From Verrucomicrobium sp. BvORR034 (GTDB lineage Bacteria; Verrucomicrobiota; Verrucomicrobiia; Verrucomicrobiales; Verrucomicrobiaceae): a stretch of 39,413 nt of DNA. The stretch spans positions 1 through 39,413 of the forward strand of contig NZ_BATQ01000054.1 of NCBI RefSeq assembly GCF_000739635.1, written 5' to 3'. The notes below the pieces were generated by a model. It did no database searches, was not told the origin of the DNA, and saw only the letters and a program-made list of their open reading frames with translations. Below, one piece after another: positions 14,215-24,224 of the stretch. How positions within the stretch are numbered: the first letter of the stretch is position 1; each line of letters starts with the position of its first letter. The translations under genes and the position numbers were made by a program.

Positions 14215-17200
14215 CTATTGTGCCGGTGGTGTAACTTCTCGAACCTGGGCACCGTTGGACTCGGTGAGCACCAGGATGGAGAGTTTCTCCACGGCATTCA
14301 GTTCGGTGGGCTTCAGCATCTGGTGATCCAGTCCATTGCCGGAAGCTCCGGCGGGACGGGGAAGGGGCACGGGCGGCGGTACGGGCTGGCCTTCGCTGGT
14401 GCCGTTCAGGCTCGCGTAGTCGAATCTGCCGCGCAGGTCGGTATAGCCGTCTTTGAAGAACCGCACCGTGCCGTTCCGGAGTCGGGCATACACTTTCACA
14501 TAGCCCTTGGCGATAGGTTTGTCCGTGCCGTTGTCGCGTACCTCAAGCCGCCCGTAATTCTCTGTTACGGCAAGCTTGAGGGTGTTGGCGTGGTAGGCCT
14601 GGGTCTTGCGCTGCCCGGCACCCAGTATCTCCACCAGGAGGTTCGCACGCGAGTAGGCCTCCGGCAGCGGGATGCTCAGGGTGTCCTTGCCTTGAGGCAA
14701 TGTCACGCTGACGGTCTGGTTCGGTTTGATCACGCTGAACCGGCTGGCATCCTCGCTCACGAAGGGGTTGCTGCTGAAACTGAACTCGGGATCGGTCAGG
14801 TAGTAGTTCACCGTCACTTGAGGCAGATTCCGCCAGTTGAGCGCGATGGCACGGTTTTCAACCTTGAACTCGAAGGTGGGTTCGGTGGCGGAGAGTTCGC
14901 CCTGCTGGCGTTCACGATCCGGTTGAGCGGGTGAGCCTTCAGGAGAGGTCGCGGGGGCTTTGCCATCGGTTTCATCCACTTGGGACAGCACCTCTCCAAA
15001 GAGTTGCTTCCACCGGGGTACGGGATAGTCCCGGTAAGTGGTGGCCACGGTGCGTGCAGTGGCCGTATCGCCTTCATAAAAGGCAGCCTGGCAGCGCAGG
15101 TAGTCGTGTTGAATGCGCGTGGTCAGATCCTGGGCGGGGATGGCCTTGAGTCTTCCCAGTGCCTCCTCCACCCGGTCCTGAAGGAAGAGGTAATAAGCCA
15201 CGGCCAGATTGTCCGTACTCCCAAGTGTGGGTTTGAAGGACAGAGTGGCCAGAAGACTCTGGTACTGCGCCAGCACTTCCTGGTTGGCGATCCGCCATTC
15301 CCTGCCCAGCCGGTGGGCTCTCTGGTTGATCAGCGGGCTGTACTCCAGGTGTTCGTAGAGATCGAATTCCAGAGGTTCAAACTTCACGAGAGGGGAGTCC
15401 AGAACCGGTCCGAACTCTTCTGAATACTGGTGCTTGAGCCACTCTCCGAGGGTGACCTTGTCATTGTGATACACAGCGTAGCTGGTCAGGGTGTCATCCC
15501 AGACATGGCGTTCCGCCAGCACCTTAATGATCTGACGATAGAAGTCGGGGCTTTGACGGCAGCGCCAGGCGATGCGGCCGAGGTCCGTACGCTGGATGTT
15601 GTTCTGTTCCAGATAGGCAAACACCTCCGCCTCCGTGGCATACTGGGAGACATAGTCCCAGGACGCCTTGTCCACGCCGGACAGTTGGTTGACGACGTTG
15701 AAGGCAAAGACCGGGGCCTTGCCGGCCTCCTTGCCTCCCGTCGCCACATGCACAGGGTAGTGGGCGAATTTCCCGCCCGCCTTGGCAGGTGTTCCTGGGA
15801 AGTAGAAGTAGTACTCCCGCGTGGTGGTGGTGTAAGGCTCCAGCGGCAGGCGCAGTGACTGCGTGGCCTTGCTCCCGCGAACCGGCAGGGCACCCTGGGG
15901 GATCTGCAGCAGAATCTCCGCCTTGATCCGGGTGCTGGTGGCATTGGTCACCACGATGTTGGCTCCATAAACCGTGCCGGTCAGGAACTCATCCGTGACA
16001 TTCTTCTGGAACGCTTCATTGCCTTCCTGGCGGAAGCGGTCATCGGCGCGGAAGAACGACTGTGAGACCAACAGTTGGCCGGCCGCCTGGTCGTTGGCAG
16101 CGGGTGCGGGGCGGATCTGCTTGTGAAACACCAGCACCGGGGCTCCGGCGGTGAGTTCAAAGCGGCGGCCTTCCGTTTTCGTCGCATGCTGGGGGGCTTC
16201 AAAGGGCAGGTCCAGCACTGCGAGAGCCAGGAGGATCTCAGTGAAGCTGTGGCTGGCCTCTGCAACGTGTGGAGAGACGAAGGGGCCTTTGGACCCTTCT
16301 GCAATCCAGGCCGCAAAGTCCCGCCAAAAGGCATTTACCGTGATCAGGCTGGCGTTTTGATCAACCTGGCGGAGTTTGTAGTAGTTGTTCTCCGCCCACT
16401 CTCTGGCAGGTCCTAGTTCGCGGAAATAGGACCGCACCAGCTGGCGGGCCTCTACTTGCAGGGCGACTCCGGCATAGGCGTACTGGCCGTCGAAGTCTGC
16501 CGTCAGTTCCATGGGCTTGCCTTGGGCGACCTTCATTTCGCGGCCTGCCTGCTCCTTTTGTTTCTCTGCCACATCGCCCAGTGCCAGCTCTTCACCGGCA
16601 GAGTCTTTCTTGCCTGCTACGGAGAGGCCGCGTGCCGCAGGCCGGCTGATGGGCGGCGTGGAGGGGTCCGCTATGCCGGAGAGACGTCCAGTACCACTGC
16701 TGAACATATCGGCGGGGGCGGCTGCAGCTGCGGTAGTTGGGGTCGGGGCCGGTGCGGGGGCCTCTACTGCAAGAGGGATGGACTTGCTGGATTCGGTGTC
16801 AGCCCACAAGGACTTGTCAGTGCCATCAAGTGAGCGTCCTCTTAGGGCCGTCTCGAAGTACCTGTCCTGTCCTTCAGGATCAAGGGGGAGCAGTTCCCAG
16901 GACTCCCGCAGATGGCGGGCGGCCCGGGATGCCTCTCCTGGAAGCCGTTGGGCCAGCAGAGCGCGCTCCACCACGTTGAGCCGGGCGTAGTGCCAGGGTT
17001 CGAGGTAGCGATCCAGCCTGGCGTCGAGAAGGAACTCATCCATGAAGGTCTTGTCCTTCTTGTTGGCAAGGTAGGGCTTGACCACGTTGGTGAAGAATAC
17101 CGGATCCTTCTTTGCCAGGAACAGGTGCAGTTCATGGCTGGCGTACTCACCATACTTGGCGCGCTTTTCTGCGTCGCTGTACTTGGGCCACTGCAGGATC

Positions 17201-20200
17201 CAGGCAAATTCTGCCACATGCGGATCGGTGTTGAGCGTCTTGAGCAGTGAGTACACGCCGCCCAGGGTGTCGTAGCTTTCGACCTCACTGGTGAGGATGT
17301 CATCTAGAACGAGGGTCTGGCCTTTTTGCAGGACAGAGGTCTCTTTGGTTTCCGTGAAGGGGCTCGCGGGATCGAGGTTGCGAGTGAGCCGTTCGTCACG
17401 GAACTGCGTGGCGGCGGCGGAGAGGGAGAGCTTATGCCAGACGGCGTGCTCCAGATCTTCCGCATAGATTTGCACATCCTGGCGGTCGCCCAGATCTTTT
17501 CTGGGGATGCGGACCACGCCCGCTTTGTCGGGCACGAGGTTGTAGTGGGTGGGGGCGGTCAGGGCCAGGAAGTCCAGGTTGCCATCCTGGGTGACGGGCA
17601 GGGCTCCCCGGCCACCTCCAGGAGCGCTTTCCGCGCGAGCCTTGCGCAACGCGCCATCACGCCCGCCGAGCGTGGAGCTGGCAGCCTGGCCCGTGGCCAT
17701 CTCAAGCTCAGTCAGGCTGGTTTCACGTGTTTCCCAAGGGTTCAGCAGCAGTCCAGGACGGGTCAGCATGCTGCCGGGGTAGGTCTTGGCCCGGCGGCGC
17801 TCCAGGATGTAGCGGTACTCGTCCCCGATTTCGCGTCCAGCGGCATACAATGCAGGAAGCCGCGGCGGCGAGGTGATGGAAGCTCCGAAGCGGGGAAAGG
17901 AGCCCAGGCTGTTGAAGATGGAGGAGGGCTCCTCGAACCGGGTGGCGGTCACGTGAACCCTGGTGAAGGGGTTGATGTTGGCCAGTTTCACCGTCACGAA
18001 GTCTGCCTCTGTAGCGATGCCGGTGATCTGCAACATCTTGCTGCCCTTGAGCTCCAGTTGACGGTGCTTGCCCAGCAGCCATCCGGCCACCGTCTTGCCA
18101 GCGGAGATGCGCAGGTCCATGTTGACCGGTAGCTGTCCACGGAGCTGCAGGGAGTAGTCTCCAGGAGTCAATCCCTCCACCACGACAAAGCCATCGCGCA
18201 CGACGGCAATGGCACTGCGGTCCGCGACAAAAGTGCCTGATCTTGTTTCCAGAAGAGACAGTTTTCCATCGGCTCCTGTAAAGCCAGCAGGCGCGGGAAT
18301 GCGCAATGTCTCGCCCTGGGCGGCTTGAATGAGGGACGGCCAGGTGCGTTGATACGGTTGGTTCTGCCAACCCACACTCTGTCCGTCCGGGCAGCGGGCA
18401 GAGATCGCCCCTACATCGGGAAGGATTCCCAGGTCGATGCGACCTTTTTCATCTGTGCGGAGCGCCAGCTCGATCGCTTGGGAGAAGTCGGGATGAGTGA
18501 AGGTGAATCCCACCTGGCGGTCGGCCACAGGTTCTCCATTCTTGCCCAGAAGTTCGAAGAAATGACGGCCTTCAATCGCCGAGAACCGACCGGCAAAGAC
18601 GGCATCCGTCTTGTCGAGCGTGTTGAGCTGCCAGGTGTGTGAAGCGGTCACTGGACGCTTTTCACCTCCTTGTGTGAAGAGCTCGACCTTGGCGCTGAAG
18701 GTGGCACTGACTTGCGCCAGCCGGTTGGGGACCGTGAAGCTGTGGGTGAGCACACTCGTGGCATTCAGCTTCAGATCCTTCACCTCGCGCGTGGTGCTGA
18801 TGCCGTCCAGCGTTGTCGTCGTCAGAGTCAGCTTGGGTTCCAGCAAGGCTGCCGGTGAGACGTGGGTGCCGCCGAGCATGAGGGAGGGGCGAACTGCGAG
18901 AGCTGCCTCTCTGCCTGCCAGGAGCTGTTCCCGGGTAAGATGAAACTGCGCTGAGAACTGGGGCTCTTCCGCGTGATGTTCGAACTTGGCAAGGGAGGCA
19001 AAGGTGCCTTGGGCATCCGCAAGGATGACGGGTTTGATTCCTGGCTTGGCGGTGAAGGGGGCAAGAATGGCGCCGCCGAGTTTCTCCTGGGAGGTGAGCT
19101 TGCGTCCGTCCAGCCAGGCGACAGCATCCGGCACGGGGGCGCCCTTCTCGTCCAGGACGACCAGATAGTCGCCGCCCGGGCCGGGGCGCTGCAGCACCTG
19201 CCATTGTCCCACCCGCACCAGGGCGCGGCTGCTCCGGCCGCCACCGATGAACTCAATCACCCAGGCGCCGCGTTTTCCCTTGAGCTCAGGGAAGGTGAAG
19301 GTCTCCCGTTTGCGGAGGAAGGGGCCATTCTGATAGTTGCGGGAGGTTTCCTTGTTGGCCACCAGGCCGTCGAGATTGAGATCCGTGTTGAGCTGGCGGT
19401 TCTGGGAGAGGAAATAATTCAGCTGGTTGATCTCGTAGATCTTCACGATCAGGCCTGGCGTGTTCTTCAGCAGAACGTCAAACTGGATGTCGTCCCCGGG
19501 CTGGAAGAGCCGGGCGTTGGTGGCGGGGAACTCAATGTCCACACGATCCTTCAGCTCCTGATAGGCGGTGGGCGTGAGCAGGGCAGCCCAACGCTCCGGG
19601 TTGCCATGACCAGCCAGAATCATGGCTTCTGCATAGAGCGGCTTGAGCCAGGACTCACGGACATACTGGGTCCAGGGGGCTAGCGTCGTCTCGACATCAT
19701 CCGCAGCCTGGCCGGCACGGGTGAAGAGTTGCAGGAAATAGTCACGGACCAGGCTCTCGTCCCCACGTGGTGGCGGACTGTCCAGCAGAGGCTCGCTCAG
19801 GTCCGCGTTCAGGTTGTTGAGCTGGTTTGAGGCAGGTACCTGCTCCAGCAATCGTGGGCTTACATAAGGGGCCTGACGGGGAAGTTTGAGATATTGCAGG
19901 AAGCGCTCCTGATCGTAGATGCCTTTGGCGCGGTCGTGTTCCAGGCGGTGAAACAAGATGCGAGCCTTGAGGGTATTGAACGCGGGGGGCAGGGTGGTGG
20001 CATAGGCCCAGGTGCGGTCGAGCCAGGCTTCCCGTTCGGCGTCGTCATCGTCGAGGTTGACATCGGCGGAGGGTGCCAGCTTCCGCATACGCTGGTGGAC
20101 GAACCGCGTGTTGTTGCCGAGTTCCGGCATCAGCTTCACCAGCGCATCGAGTTGCGCCAGGGTCAGCGCCCGGTGAATGCCCAACGAACCAAAGCCACCG

Positions 20201-20835
20201 GAATCGCGGCTGCTCAGGTCGGCATGGATGACCTCGACCAGGCCGGGCAGATCGGGACGCAGAAGGCGACCCAGCGCGGTGCGCCGTTGTGCAGGGGTGA
20301 GGGCGGCTTTGTTCCTGATCAGACTTTCAATCGCCGGAACTCCGAATCCTTCGAGATTGGGGCTTTGATCCAGGGCGTTCTTTTCAAAGACCGACCGCGT
20401 TACCCGGGCCGGGTCCAGAGTGCTCGGCAGGTCGGGCTTTTTGTCACGGGCCTCCTGGGTTTGTTGGAACTGAAGGCCGAACTTGTTCTTCAGAAAGGTC
20501 AGCGTTTGCTGCGGATTGGCTTCGTAGCTCAGAAGCGCTTCCCTGTTCTCGATGACTCGGCGCGGTTCTGAGTCGTCCCGGAATCGCTTGCGCCATTCCG
20601 CCATGATGTCGGCCAGGCGGGTCGCGTTCCGGGTGTTCTGATAATGGAGGGCGTGGTAGAAGTAGTAGTCCTCCGATCCTGGGACCAGTTCATTCAGGAC
20701 TTTCTCGCGATCTGGAGCGAGGGCGAATTTTTCAACAAAGCCGATCTCGTTGCCGCTCTCAGCCGCAAGGGGCGAAGAGGCGAGGATCGAAAGAGACAGG
20801 GCGAGGACGAGTGGGGGAAGCGATGTCGTGCTCAT
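14215..20835 (-). CDS. Giant alpha-2-macroglobulin-like exported protein
   Basis: 2206 residues from the ATG at 20835, chosen because it opens a signal peptide ending S-S-P-L-A-A. The first 400 residues are helical and repeat-like. An MG2-type segment lies near residue 440: F-Q-P-G-D-D-I-Q-F-D-V-L-L-K-N, then L-I-V-K-I-Y-E-I-N-Q-L-N-Y-F, N-L-D-G-L-V-A-N. This is the style of giant macroglobulin-like proteins of Planctomycetes and Verrucomicrobia. More beta-domains follow, and an Ala/Pro/Thr-rich, protease-sensitive-looking stretch near 1350-1420 could be a bait region. Near the C-terminus is a carboxypeptidase-regulatory-like domain. No Cys-Gly-Glu-Gln thioester motif is present, so covalent trapping is unlikely. 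It probably works in the periplasm or at the surface. It is a single-gene unit with a strong terminator. Confidence 0.85.
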   Translation of the reverse strand: MSTTSLPPLVLALSLSILASSPLAAESGNEIGFVEKFALAPDREKVLNELVPGSEDYYFYHALHYQNTRNATRLADIMAEWRKRFRDDSEPRRVIENREALLSYEANPQQTLTFLKNKFGLQFQQTQEARDKKPDLPSTLDPARVTRSVFEKNALDQSPNLEGFGVPAIESLIRNKAALTPAQRRTALGRLLRPDLPGLVEVIHADLSSRDSGGFGSLGIHRALTLAQLDALVKLMPELGNNTRFVHQRMRKLAPSADVNLDDDDAEREAWLDRTWAYATTLPPAFNTLKARILFHRLEHDRAKGIYDQERFLQYLKLPRQAPYVSPRLLEQVPASNQLNNLNADLSEPLLDSPPPRGDESLVRDYFLQLFTRAGQAADDVETTLAPWTQYVRESWLKPLYAEAMILAGHGNPERWAALLTPTAYQELKDRVDIEFPATNARLFQPGDDIQFDVLLKNTPGLIVKIYEINQLNYFLSQNRQLNTDLNLDGLVANKETSRNYQNGPFLRKRETFTFPELKGKRGAWVIEFIGGGRSSRALVRVGQWQVLQRPGPGGDYLVVLDEKGAPVPDAVAWLDGRKLTSQEKLGGAILAPFTAKPGIKPVILADAQGTFASLAKFEHHAEEPQFSAQFHLTREQLLAGREAALAVRPSLMLGGTHVSPAALLEPKLTLTTTTLDGISTTREVKDLKLNATSVLTHSFTVPNRLAQVSATFSAKVELFTQGGEKRPVTASHTWQLNTLDKTDAVFAGRFSAIEGRHFFELLGKNGEPVADRQVGFTFTHPDFSQAIELALRTDEKGRIDLGILPDVGAISARCPDGQSVGWQNQPYQRTWPSLIQAAQGETLRIPAPAGFTGADGKLSLLETRSGTFVADRSAIAVVRDGFVVVEGLTPGDYSLQLRGQLPVNMDLRISAGKTVAGWLLGKHRQLELKGSKMLQITGIATEADFVTVKLANINPFTRVHVTATRFEEPSSIFNSLGSFPRFGASITSPPRLPALYAAGREIGDEYRYILERRRAKTYPGSMLTRPGLLLNPWETRETSLTELEMATGQAASSTLGGRDGALRKARAESAPGGGRGALPVTQDGNLDFLALTAPTHYNLVPDKAGVVRIPRKDLGDRQDVQIYAEDLEHAVWHKLSLSAAATQFRDERLTRNLDPASPFTETKETSVLQKGQTLVLDDILTSEVESYDTLGGVYSLLKTLNTDPHVAEFAWILQWPKYSDAEKRAKYGEYASHELHLFLAKKDPVFFTNVVKPYLANKKDKTFMDEFLLDARLDRYLEPWHYARLNVVERALLAQRLPGEASRAARHLRESWELLPLDPEGQDRYFETALRGRSLDGTDKSLWADTESSKSIPLAVEAPAPAPTPTTAAAAAPADMFSSGTGRLSGIADPSTPPISRPAARGLSVAGKKDSAGEELALGDVAEKQKEQAGREMKVAQGKPMELTADFDGQYAYAGVALQVEARQLVRSYFRELGPAREWAENNYYKLRQVDQNASLITVNAFWRDFAAWIAEGSKGPFVSPHVAEASHSFTEILLALAVLDLPFEAPQHATKTEGRRFELTAGAPVLVFHKQIRPAPAANDQAAGQLLVSQSFFRADDRFRQEGNEAFQKNVTDEFLTGTVYGANIVVTNATSTRIKAEILLQIPQGALPVRGSKATQSLRLPLEPYTTTTREYYFYFPGTPAKAGGKFAHYPVHVATGGKEAGKAPVFAFNVVNQLSGVDKASWDYVSQYATEAEVFAYLEQNNIQRTDLGRIAWRCRQSPDFYRQIIKVLAERHVWDDTLTSYAVYHNDKVTLGEWLKHQYSEEFGPVLDSPLVKFEPLEFDLYEHLEYSPLINQRAHRLGREWRIANQEVLAQYQSLLATLSFKPTLGSTDNLAVAYYLFLQDRVEEALGRLKAIPAQDLTTRIQHDYLRCQAAFYEGDTATARTVATTYRDYPVPRWKQLFGEVLSQVDETDGKAPATSPEGSPAQPDRERQQGELSATEPTFEFKVENRAIALNWRNLPQVTVNYYLTDPEFSFSSNPFVSEDASRFSVIKPNQTVSVTLPQGKDTLSIPLPEAYSRANLLVEILGAGQRKTQAYHANTLKLAVTENYGRLEVRDNGTDKPIAKGYVKVYARLRNGTVRFFKDGYTDLRGRFDYASLNGTSEGQPVPPPVPLPRPAGASGNGLDHQMLKPTELNAVEKLSILVLTESNGAQVREVTPPAQ

Positions 20836-21050
20836 GGGAATGTGAATGGCGCTTCTGCATGACGCAGGCGGCGGCTGATTATGAATTAATCCTGGAAAAA
20901 AGAGAACTCTCTGGTGGTGACGAGATCTCCCCGCCGCCGATGGATGTCGGTCTGACATGGGCTTGAGACACGCGGGAGTGAAATTTCCTGTTTTGGCGAA
21001 GCTCTTCGACAGGCTTGCTTTGGCCGCGTGATGAGATAGTCTCGCCCCTT

Positions 21051-21965
21051 ATGGCAAAAGCAGCGCTAGGCAAAGGCCTCGGAGCCTTGATTGGAAAAGC
21101 GGGGACTCCTCCTCCCGCGGGGAATAGCATGCCCTTCACCCCCCAGCCCGCGCCAGGCGAGACGGTACGCAAGGTCCCGCTGGATGAGGTGGTGCCCAGC
21201 CCTTTGCAGCCCCGAAAGGAGTTTGCCCCGGAGCAATTGCATGAGCTGATGGATTCCATCCGTGAGCACGGGATCATCCAGCCGCTGATCGTGCGACTGG
21301 TGGCCAACAAGTTTGAGCTCATTGCGGGTGAGCGTCGCTGGCGAGCCAGCCGCGAGCTGGGGCTGAGTGAAGTGCCAGTCATCGTTCGCACTGCCTCTGA
21401 CAAGGATGTGCTGGAGATGGCGCTGATTGAAAACCTTCAGCGTGAGAATCTCAATCCGGTGGAGGAAGCACAGGCCTACGTGCGCCTGAGCAAGGAGTTC
21501 AACCTGCGTCAGGAAGACATCGCGCAACGAGTGGGCAAAAATCGCGCCACCGTGGCCAATGCGATCCGCCTGTTGGAACTGCCCGCCGCTTCGCTGCAAC
21601 AGTTGCGCGAAGGCCGCCTGACCCCTGGGCATGCCAAGGTCGTGCTGGGACTCAAGTCCTCAGACGACATGGAAGCGGCTTGCGCGATGGTTCTGGAAAA
21701 AGGTCTCAGTGTGCGCGCCACCGAGAAACTGGTGGATAGCATTCTGAATCCGCCCGTTCCCAAGGCCAAACCTGCTTCCCCGGACGCGGAACTCAAAATT
21801 GCCCTGCAAGCCGTGGAGCAGCGCCTCACCCGGCACTTTTCCACCTCCGCGAGCGTGCATCATGGGGAGAAGAAAGGCCGCCTTGAGCTGGACTACTATG
21901 GGGTGGAGGATCTCAACCGCCTGCTGGCCCTGATGGGTGTGGAGGAAGCGGATTTCGAAGGCTGA
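21051..21965 (+). CDS. parB: Chromosome partitioning protein ParB
   Basis: 304 residues from the ATG at 21051 (M-A-K-A-A-L-G-K-G-L-G-A-L-I-G, the standard ParB opening that contacts ParA). The CTP-binding domain has I-Q-P-L-I-V and the G93-E-R-R-W-R-A box, then E-N-L-Q-R-E-N-L-N-P-V-E-E-A. A helix-turn-helix follows (D-I-A-Q-R-V-G-K-N-R-A-T-V-A-N), with a C-terminal dimerisation domain. ParB loads on parS sites as a sliding clamp and directs origin segregation. parA is not adjacent, and no full parS was found. A lipoprotein gene follows after 9 bases, an evident operon. The roughly 215 bases upstream are shared divergently with the macroglobulin-like gene. Confidence 0.95.
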   Translation: MAKAALGKGLGALIGKAGTPPPAGNSMPFTPQPAPGETVRKVPLDEVVPSPLQPRKEFAPEQLHELMDSIREHGIIQPLIVRLVANKFELIAGERRWRASRELGLSEVPVIVRTASDKDVLEMALIENLQRENLNPVEEAQAYVRLSKEFNLRQEDIAQRVGKNRATVANAIRLLELPAASLQQLREGRLTPGHAKVVLGLKSSDDMEAACAMVLEKGLSVRATEKLVDSILNPPVPKAKPASPDAELKIALQAVEQRLTRHFSTSASVHHGEKKGRLELDYYGVEDLNRLLALMGVEEADFEG

Positions 21966-21974
21966 TCCAAAACG

Positions 21975-22469
21975 ATGCGTAAGGTCCTGATCTGGCTGCG
22001 TCAGCGGCGCGCGATGGTGAGTCCAGTACTGGTTGCTGGCTTGATGCTGGTTACCGCCATGGTGGCAGGCTGCCGTGCCCAAGGGCAGACGCACCCGGAC
22101 GACGCGGAGGTGCGGAAGTTTCTCGAACGGTACTTCTCCACCTGGTCTGCCCGCGACATGGAGGGCTACGGTTCATGCTTCCATCCCCAGGCGAGAGTTT
22201 TCACCTTGGACGGACCCAACTCGGTGGTCAGTCAGGGGCTCACCGATTTCCTCCATGGTCAGAAGCTGGCACACCAGCTTTCCAGCACACCGATGACGGA
22301 GAAGCCGGTGACCATGACCATTCAGGGGGACGCCCAAGGTGTGCAAGCCTATGTGACCTGGGTGCTGACGAAGGGAAGCAAGGAGGAGCGAGGCTCTGAC
22401 CTCTTCACCCTGAAGAAAGAGCCTACGGGCGGCTGGAAGATCGTAAGCCTCGTCTTCTACGGCAAGTAG
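21975..22469 (+). CDS. NTF2-like (SnoaL/DUF4440 type) lipoprotein
   Basis: 164 residues. A basic start and hydrophobic stretch end in the lipobox V-A-G-C33, so it is predicted to be lipid-anchored. The rest has the NTF2/SnoaL cone-fold pattern: V-R-K-F-L-E-R-Y-F-S-T-W-S-A-R-D-M-E-G-Y, F-H-P-Q-A-R-V-F, G-L-T-D-F-L-H-G-Q-K, and the closing strand W-K-I-V-S-L-V-F-Y-G-K. Such domains often only bind small ligands; no catalytic residue can be assigned. It starts 9 bases after parB and is probably translated from the same message, though a link to chromosome partition is not obvious. Confidence 0.85.
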   Translation: MRKVLIWLRQRRAMVSPVLVAGLMLVTAMVAGCRAQGQTHPDDAEVRKFLERYFSTWSARDMEGYGSCFHPQARVFTLDGPNSVVSQGLTDFLHGQKLAHQLSSTPMTEKPVTMTIQGDAQGVQAYVTWVLTKGSKEERGSDLFTLKKEPTGGWKIVSLVFYGK

Positions 22470-22602
22470 CGCGTCTGCTGGATGCTTTTCCCTTTGGACG
22501 GGAGGCAACTTCAATTTGCGATGGGAGCAGACCCCGCTTTGGTGGAGCGCCCGCCCATACGGGCATTTGGTGCTTCAGTTTCCCTTTCTCACCCCCTTCT
22601 TC

Positions 22603-24204
22603 ATGGCAATCCCTTCTGCTCCTTCTACGAAAAGCGGTTCTACCAAGGCTGATGCGGCCACAGCGGCGGCGGTAGCCAGCCATTCCCGTGCCACGCGCTG
22701 GCTGCTCGGGCTGATCTGTTTCTTCTCGGGAGCCTCCATCATGGTCATCGAGATTGCTGCCAACCGGCTGCTGGCTCCCAGTTTTGGCAACAGCATCTAC
22801 ACGTGGACGGCGCTGATCGGGGTGGTGCTCGTGGCTCTCAGTGTGGGCGGCTATCTGGGGGGCTACCTTTCCGACAAGTTCTCACGGCTTGATCTCCTGG
22901 GCGCTCTGCTCGCGGGAGCGGCCATCCTGACCATGTTCATCCCGGCGCTCAGCAGCGTGCTCAGCCCTTCTCTGTCCAAAGGGGGGCTCATTGCCGGCCC
23001 CGTGTTTATCTCTCTCTTCCTGTTCGCCATTCCCGGTATCCTGCTGGGGGCGGTATCACCCGCCAGCGTCCGGTTCTACAGCATGGCGGCCAAGGATGAG
23101 CACGTGGGAGTGGCTGCTGGCGTGATCAGCATGCTGGGTTCCTTGGGCAGTTTCGTCGGCACCTTCCTTTCGGGCTTCTTTCTTCTGTCGGCCTTTGGGG
23201 TGAAGTCCATTTTCCTGGGCTCCGGTGTCGTGCTGCTCCTGCTGGCCCTTCTGGCGTTCTGGATGGCTCGCAAGTCCGTGAAGGTACAACTCTCCACGGT
23301 GGCGGTCACCGTTTTGGCCGCGTTGGTAAGTTCCACGGCTGAGGGCACCGCGACGGAACCCGGCATGACGACATTGCACCGGGCCAGTTCCTTCTACCAC
23401 CAGATCGAGGTCGTGGAACGCGATGGGGCAGGCTCCAAGGAGCGTTTCCTCAAACTGGACTCCACCATGGAAGGTGGCATGCGGATGAAAGACGGCGGTT
23501 TGGTGCTGGAGTACCAGAAGTTCTGGCGTCTGGCCCAACTGAACGAGAGTCTTCCTCTCAAGCGCTCGTTGTTTATTGGCGCTGGCGCTTTCGGCATGCC
23601 GGAGGAGTTGTCTCGCCTTGTGCCAGGCTCGCATGTGGATGTGGCCGAAATCGATCCCGCGGTCATCCAGACCGGGCGTCAGTTTTTCAAACTCGATGAG
23701 CATCCCACGGTGCAGGCCCATGCCACCGACGCCCGCCGATTCCTCAAGGATAGCGAAGGCGGATACGATCTCATCTTTGGTGACGCTTACAACGGCGTGC
23801 GCCACATCCCGGCCCATCTGGTGACGCAGGAGTTCTTTGCCGAAATCAAGAGCCGCCTCAGCCCCAAAGGGGTGTTCATGATGAACGTGATTTCCGCCGT
23901 GGAGGGAGATCGTGCCGAGCTTCTGGAGTACATTCTGACCACCGTGCGTAGCGTCTTCCCCCATGTGGAAGTGTTTGCCGTCGGAGGTGCCCGGGTGCAT
24001 TCCCAGAACGTCGTCCTTCTTGCCTCACAGGAGAGCTGGAAGCCATGGATCGAGGATGGGATTCACTTGCCTGGCTCCTGGCAGTACCCGCTCCTCGCCC
24101 GCCGCATCCCTCAAAATCAACTGCCTGTGGGAGGCGAGGACAAGCTGATGACCGACGATTGGAACCCTGTGGATGCCATCATCGCCCGGCAATTGTTGAA
24201 GTGA
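22603..24204 (+). CDS. Fused membrane/spermidine synthase-like protein
   Basis: 533 residues from the ATG at 22603; an ATG at 22516 is possible but adds sequence without family likeness. After a Ser/Ala-rich tail come six to eight membrane spans starting L-L-G-L-I-C-F-F-S-G-A-S-I-M-V-I-E-I-A-A-N-R-L-L-A-P, the hallmark of fused MFS/spermidine synthase proteins. From about residue 260 there is a Rossmann methyltransferase-like domain: F-I-G-A-G-A-F-G-M-P (nucleotide-binding loop), V-D-V-A-E-I-D-P-A-V, D-A-R-R-F-L, and F-G-D-A-Y-N in the position of the catalytic Asp. Family members transfer aminopropyl groups or remain uncharacterised; polyamine synthesis at the membrane is inferred only. Confidence 0.88.
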   Translation: MAIPSAPSTKSGSTKADAATAAAVASHSRATRWLLGLICFFSGASIMVIEIAANRLLAPSFGNSIYTWTALIGVVLVALSVGGYLGGYLSDKFSRLDLLGALLAGAAILTMFIPALSSVLSPSLSKGGLIAGPVFISLFLFAIPGILLGAVSPASVRFYSMAAKDEHVGVAAGVISMLGSLGSFVGTFLSGFFLLSAFGVKSIFLGSGVVLLLLALLAFWMARKSVKVQLSTVAVTVLAALVSSTAEGTATEPGMTTLHRASSFYHQIEVVERDGAGSKERFLKLDSTMEGGMRMKDGGLVLEYQKFWRLAQLNESLPLKRSLFIGAGAFGMPEELSRLVPGSHVDVAEIDPAVIQTGRQFFKLDEHPTVQAHATDARRFLKDSEGGYDLIFGDAYNGVRHIPAHLVTQEFFAEIKSRLSPKGVFMMNVISAVEGDRAELLEYILTTVRSVFPHVEVFAVGGARVHSQNVVLLASQESWKPWIEDGIHLPGSWQYPLLARRIPQNQLPVGGEDKLMTDDWNPVDAIIARQLLK

Positions 24205-24224
24205 TAAAGGTGGTGAGAGTGTGA

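Noticed and set aside
17721-17736. TTTCACGTG followed by TTTCC, resembling a ParB parS site
   Set aside because: Only the left half fits the 16 bp palindrome; the right half reads TTTCC rather than AAACA. It also lies inside a coding region.
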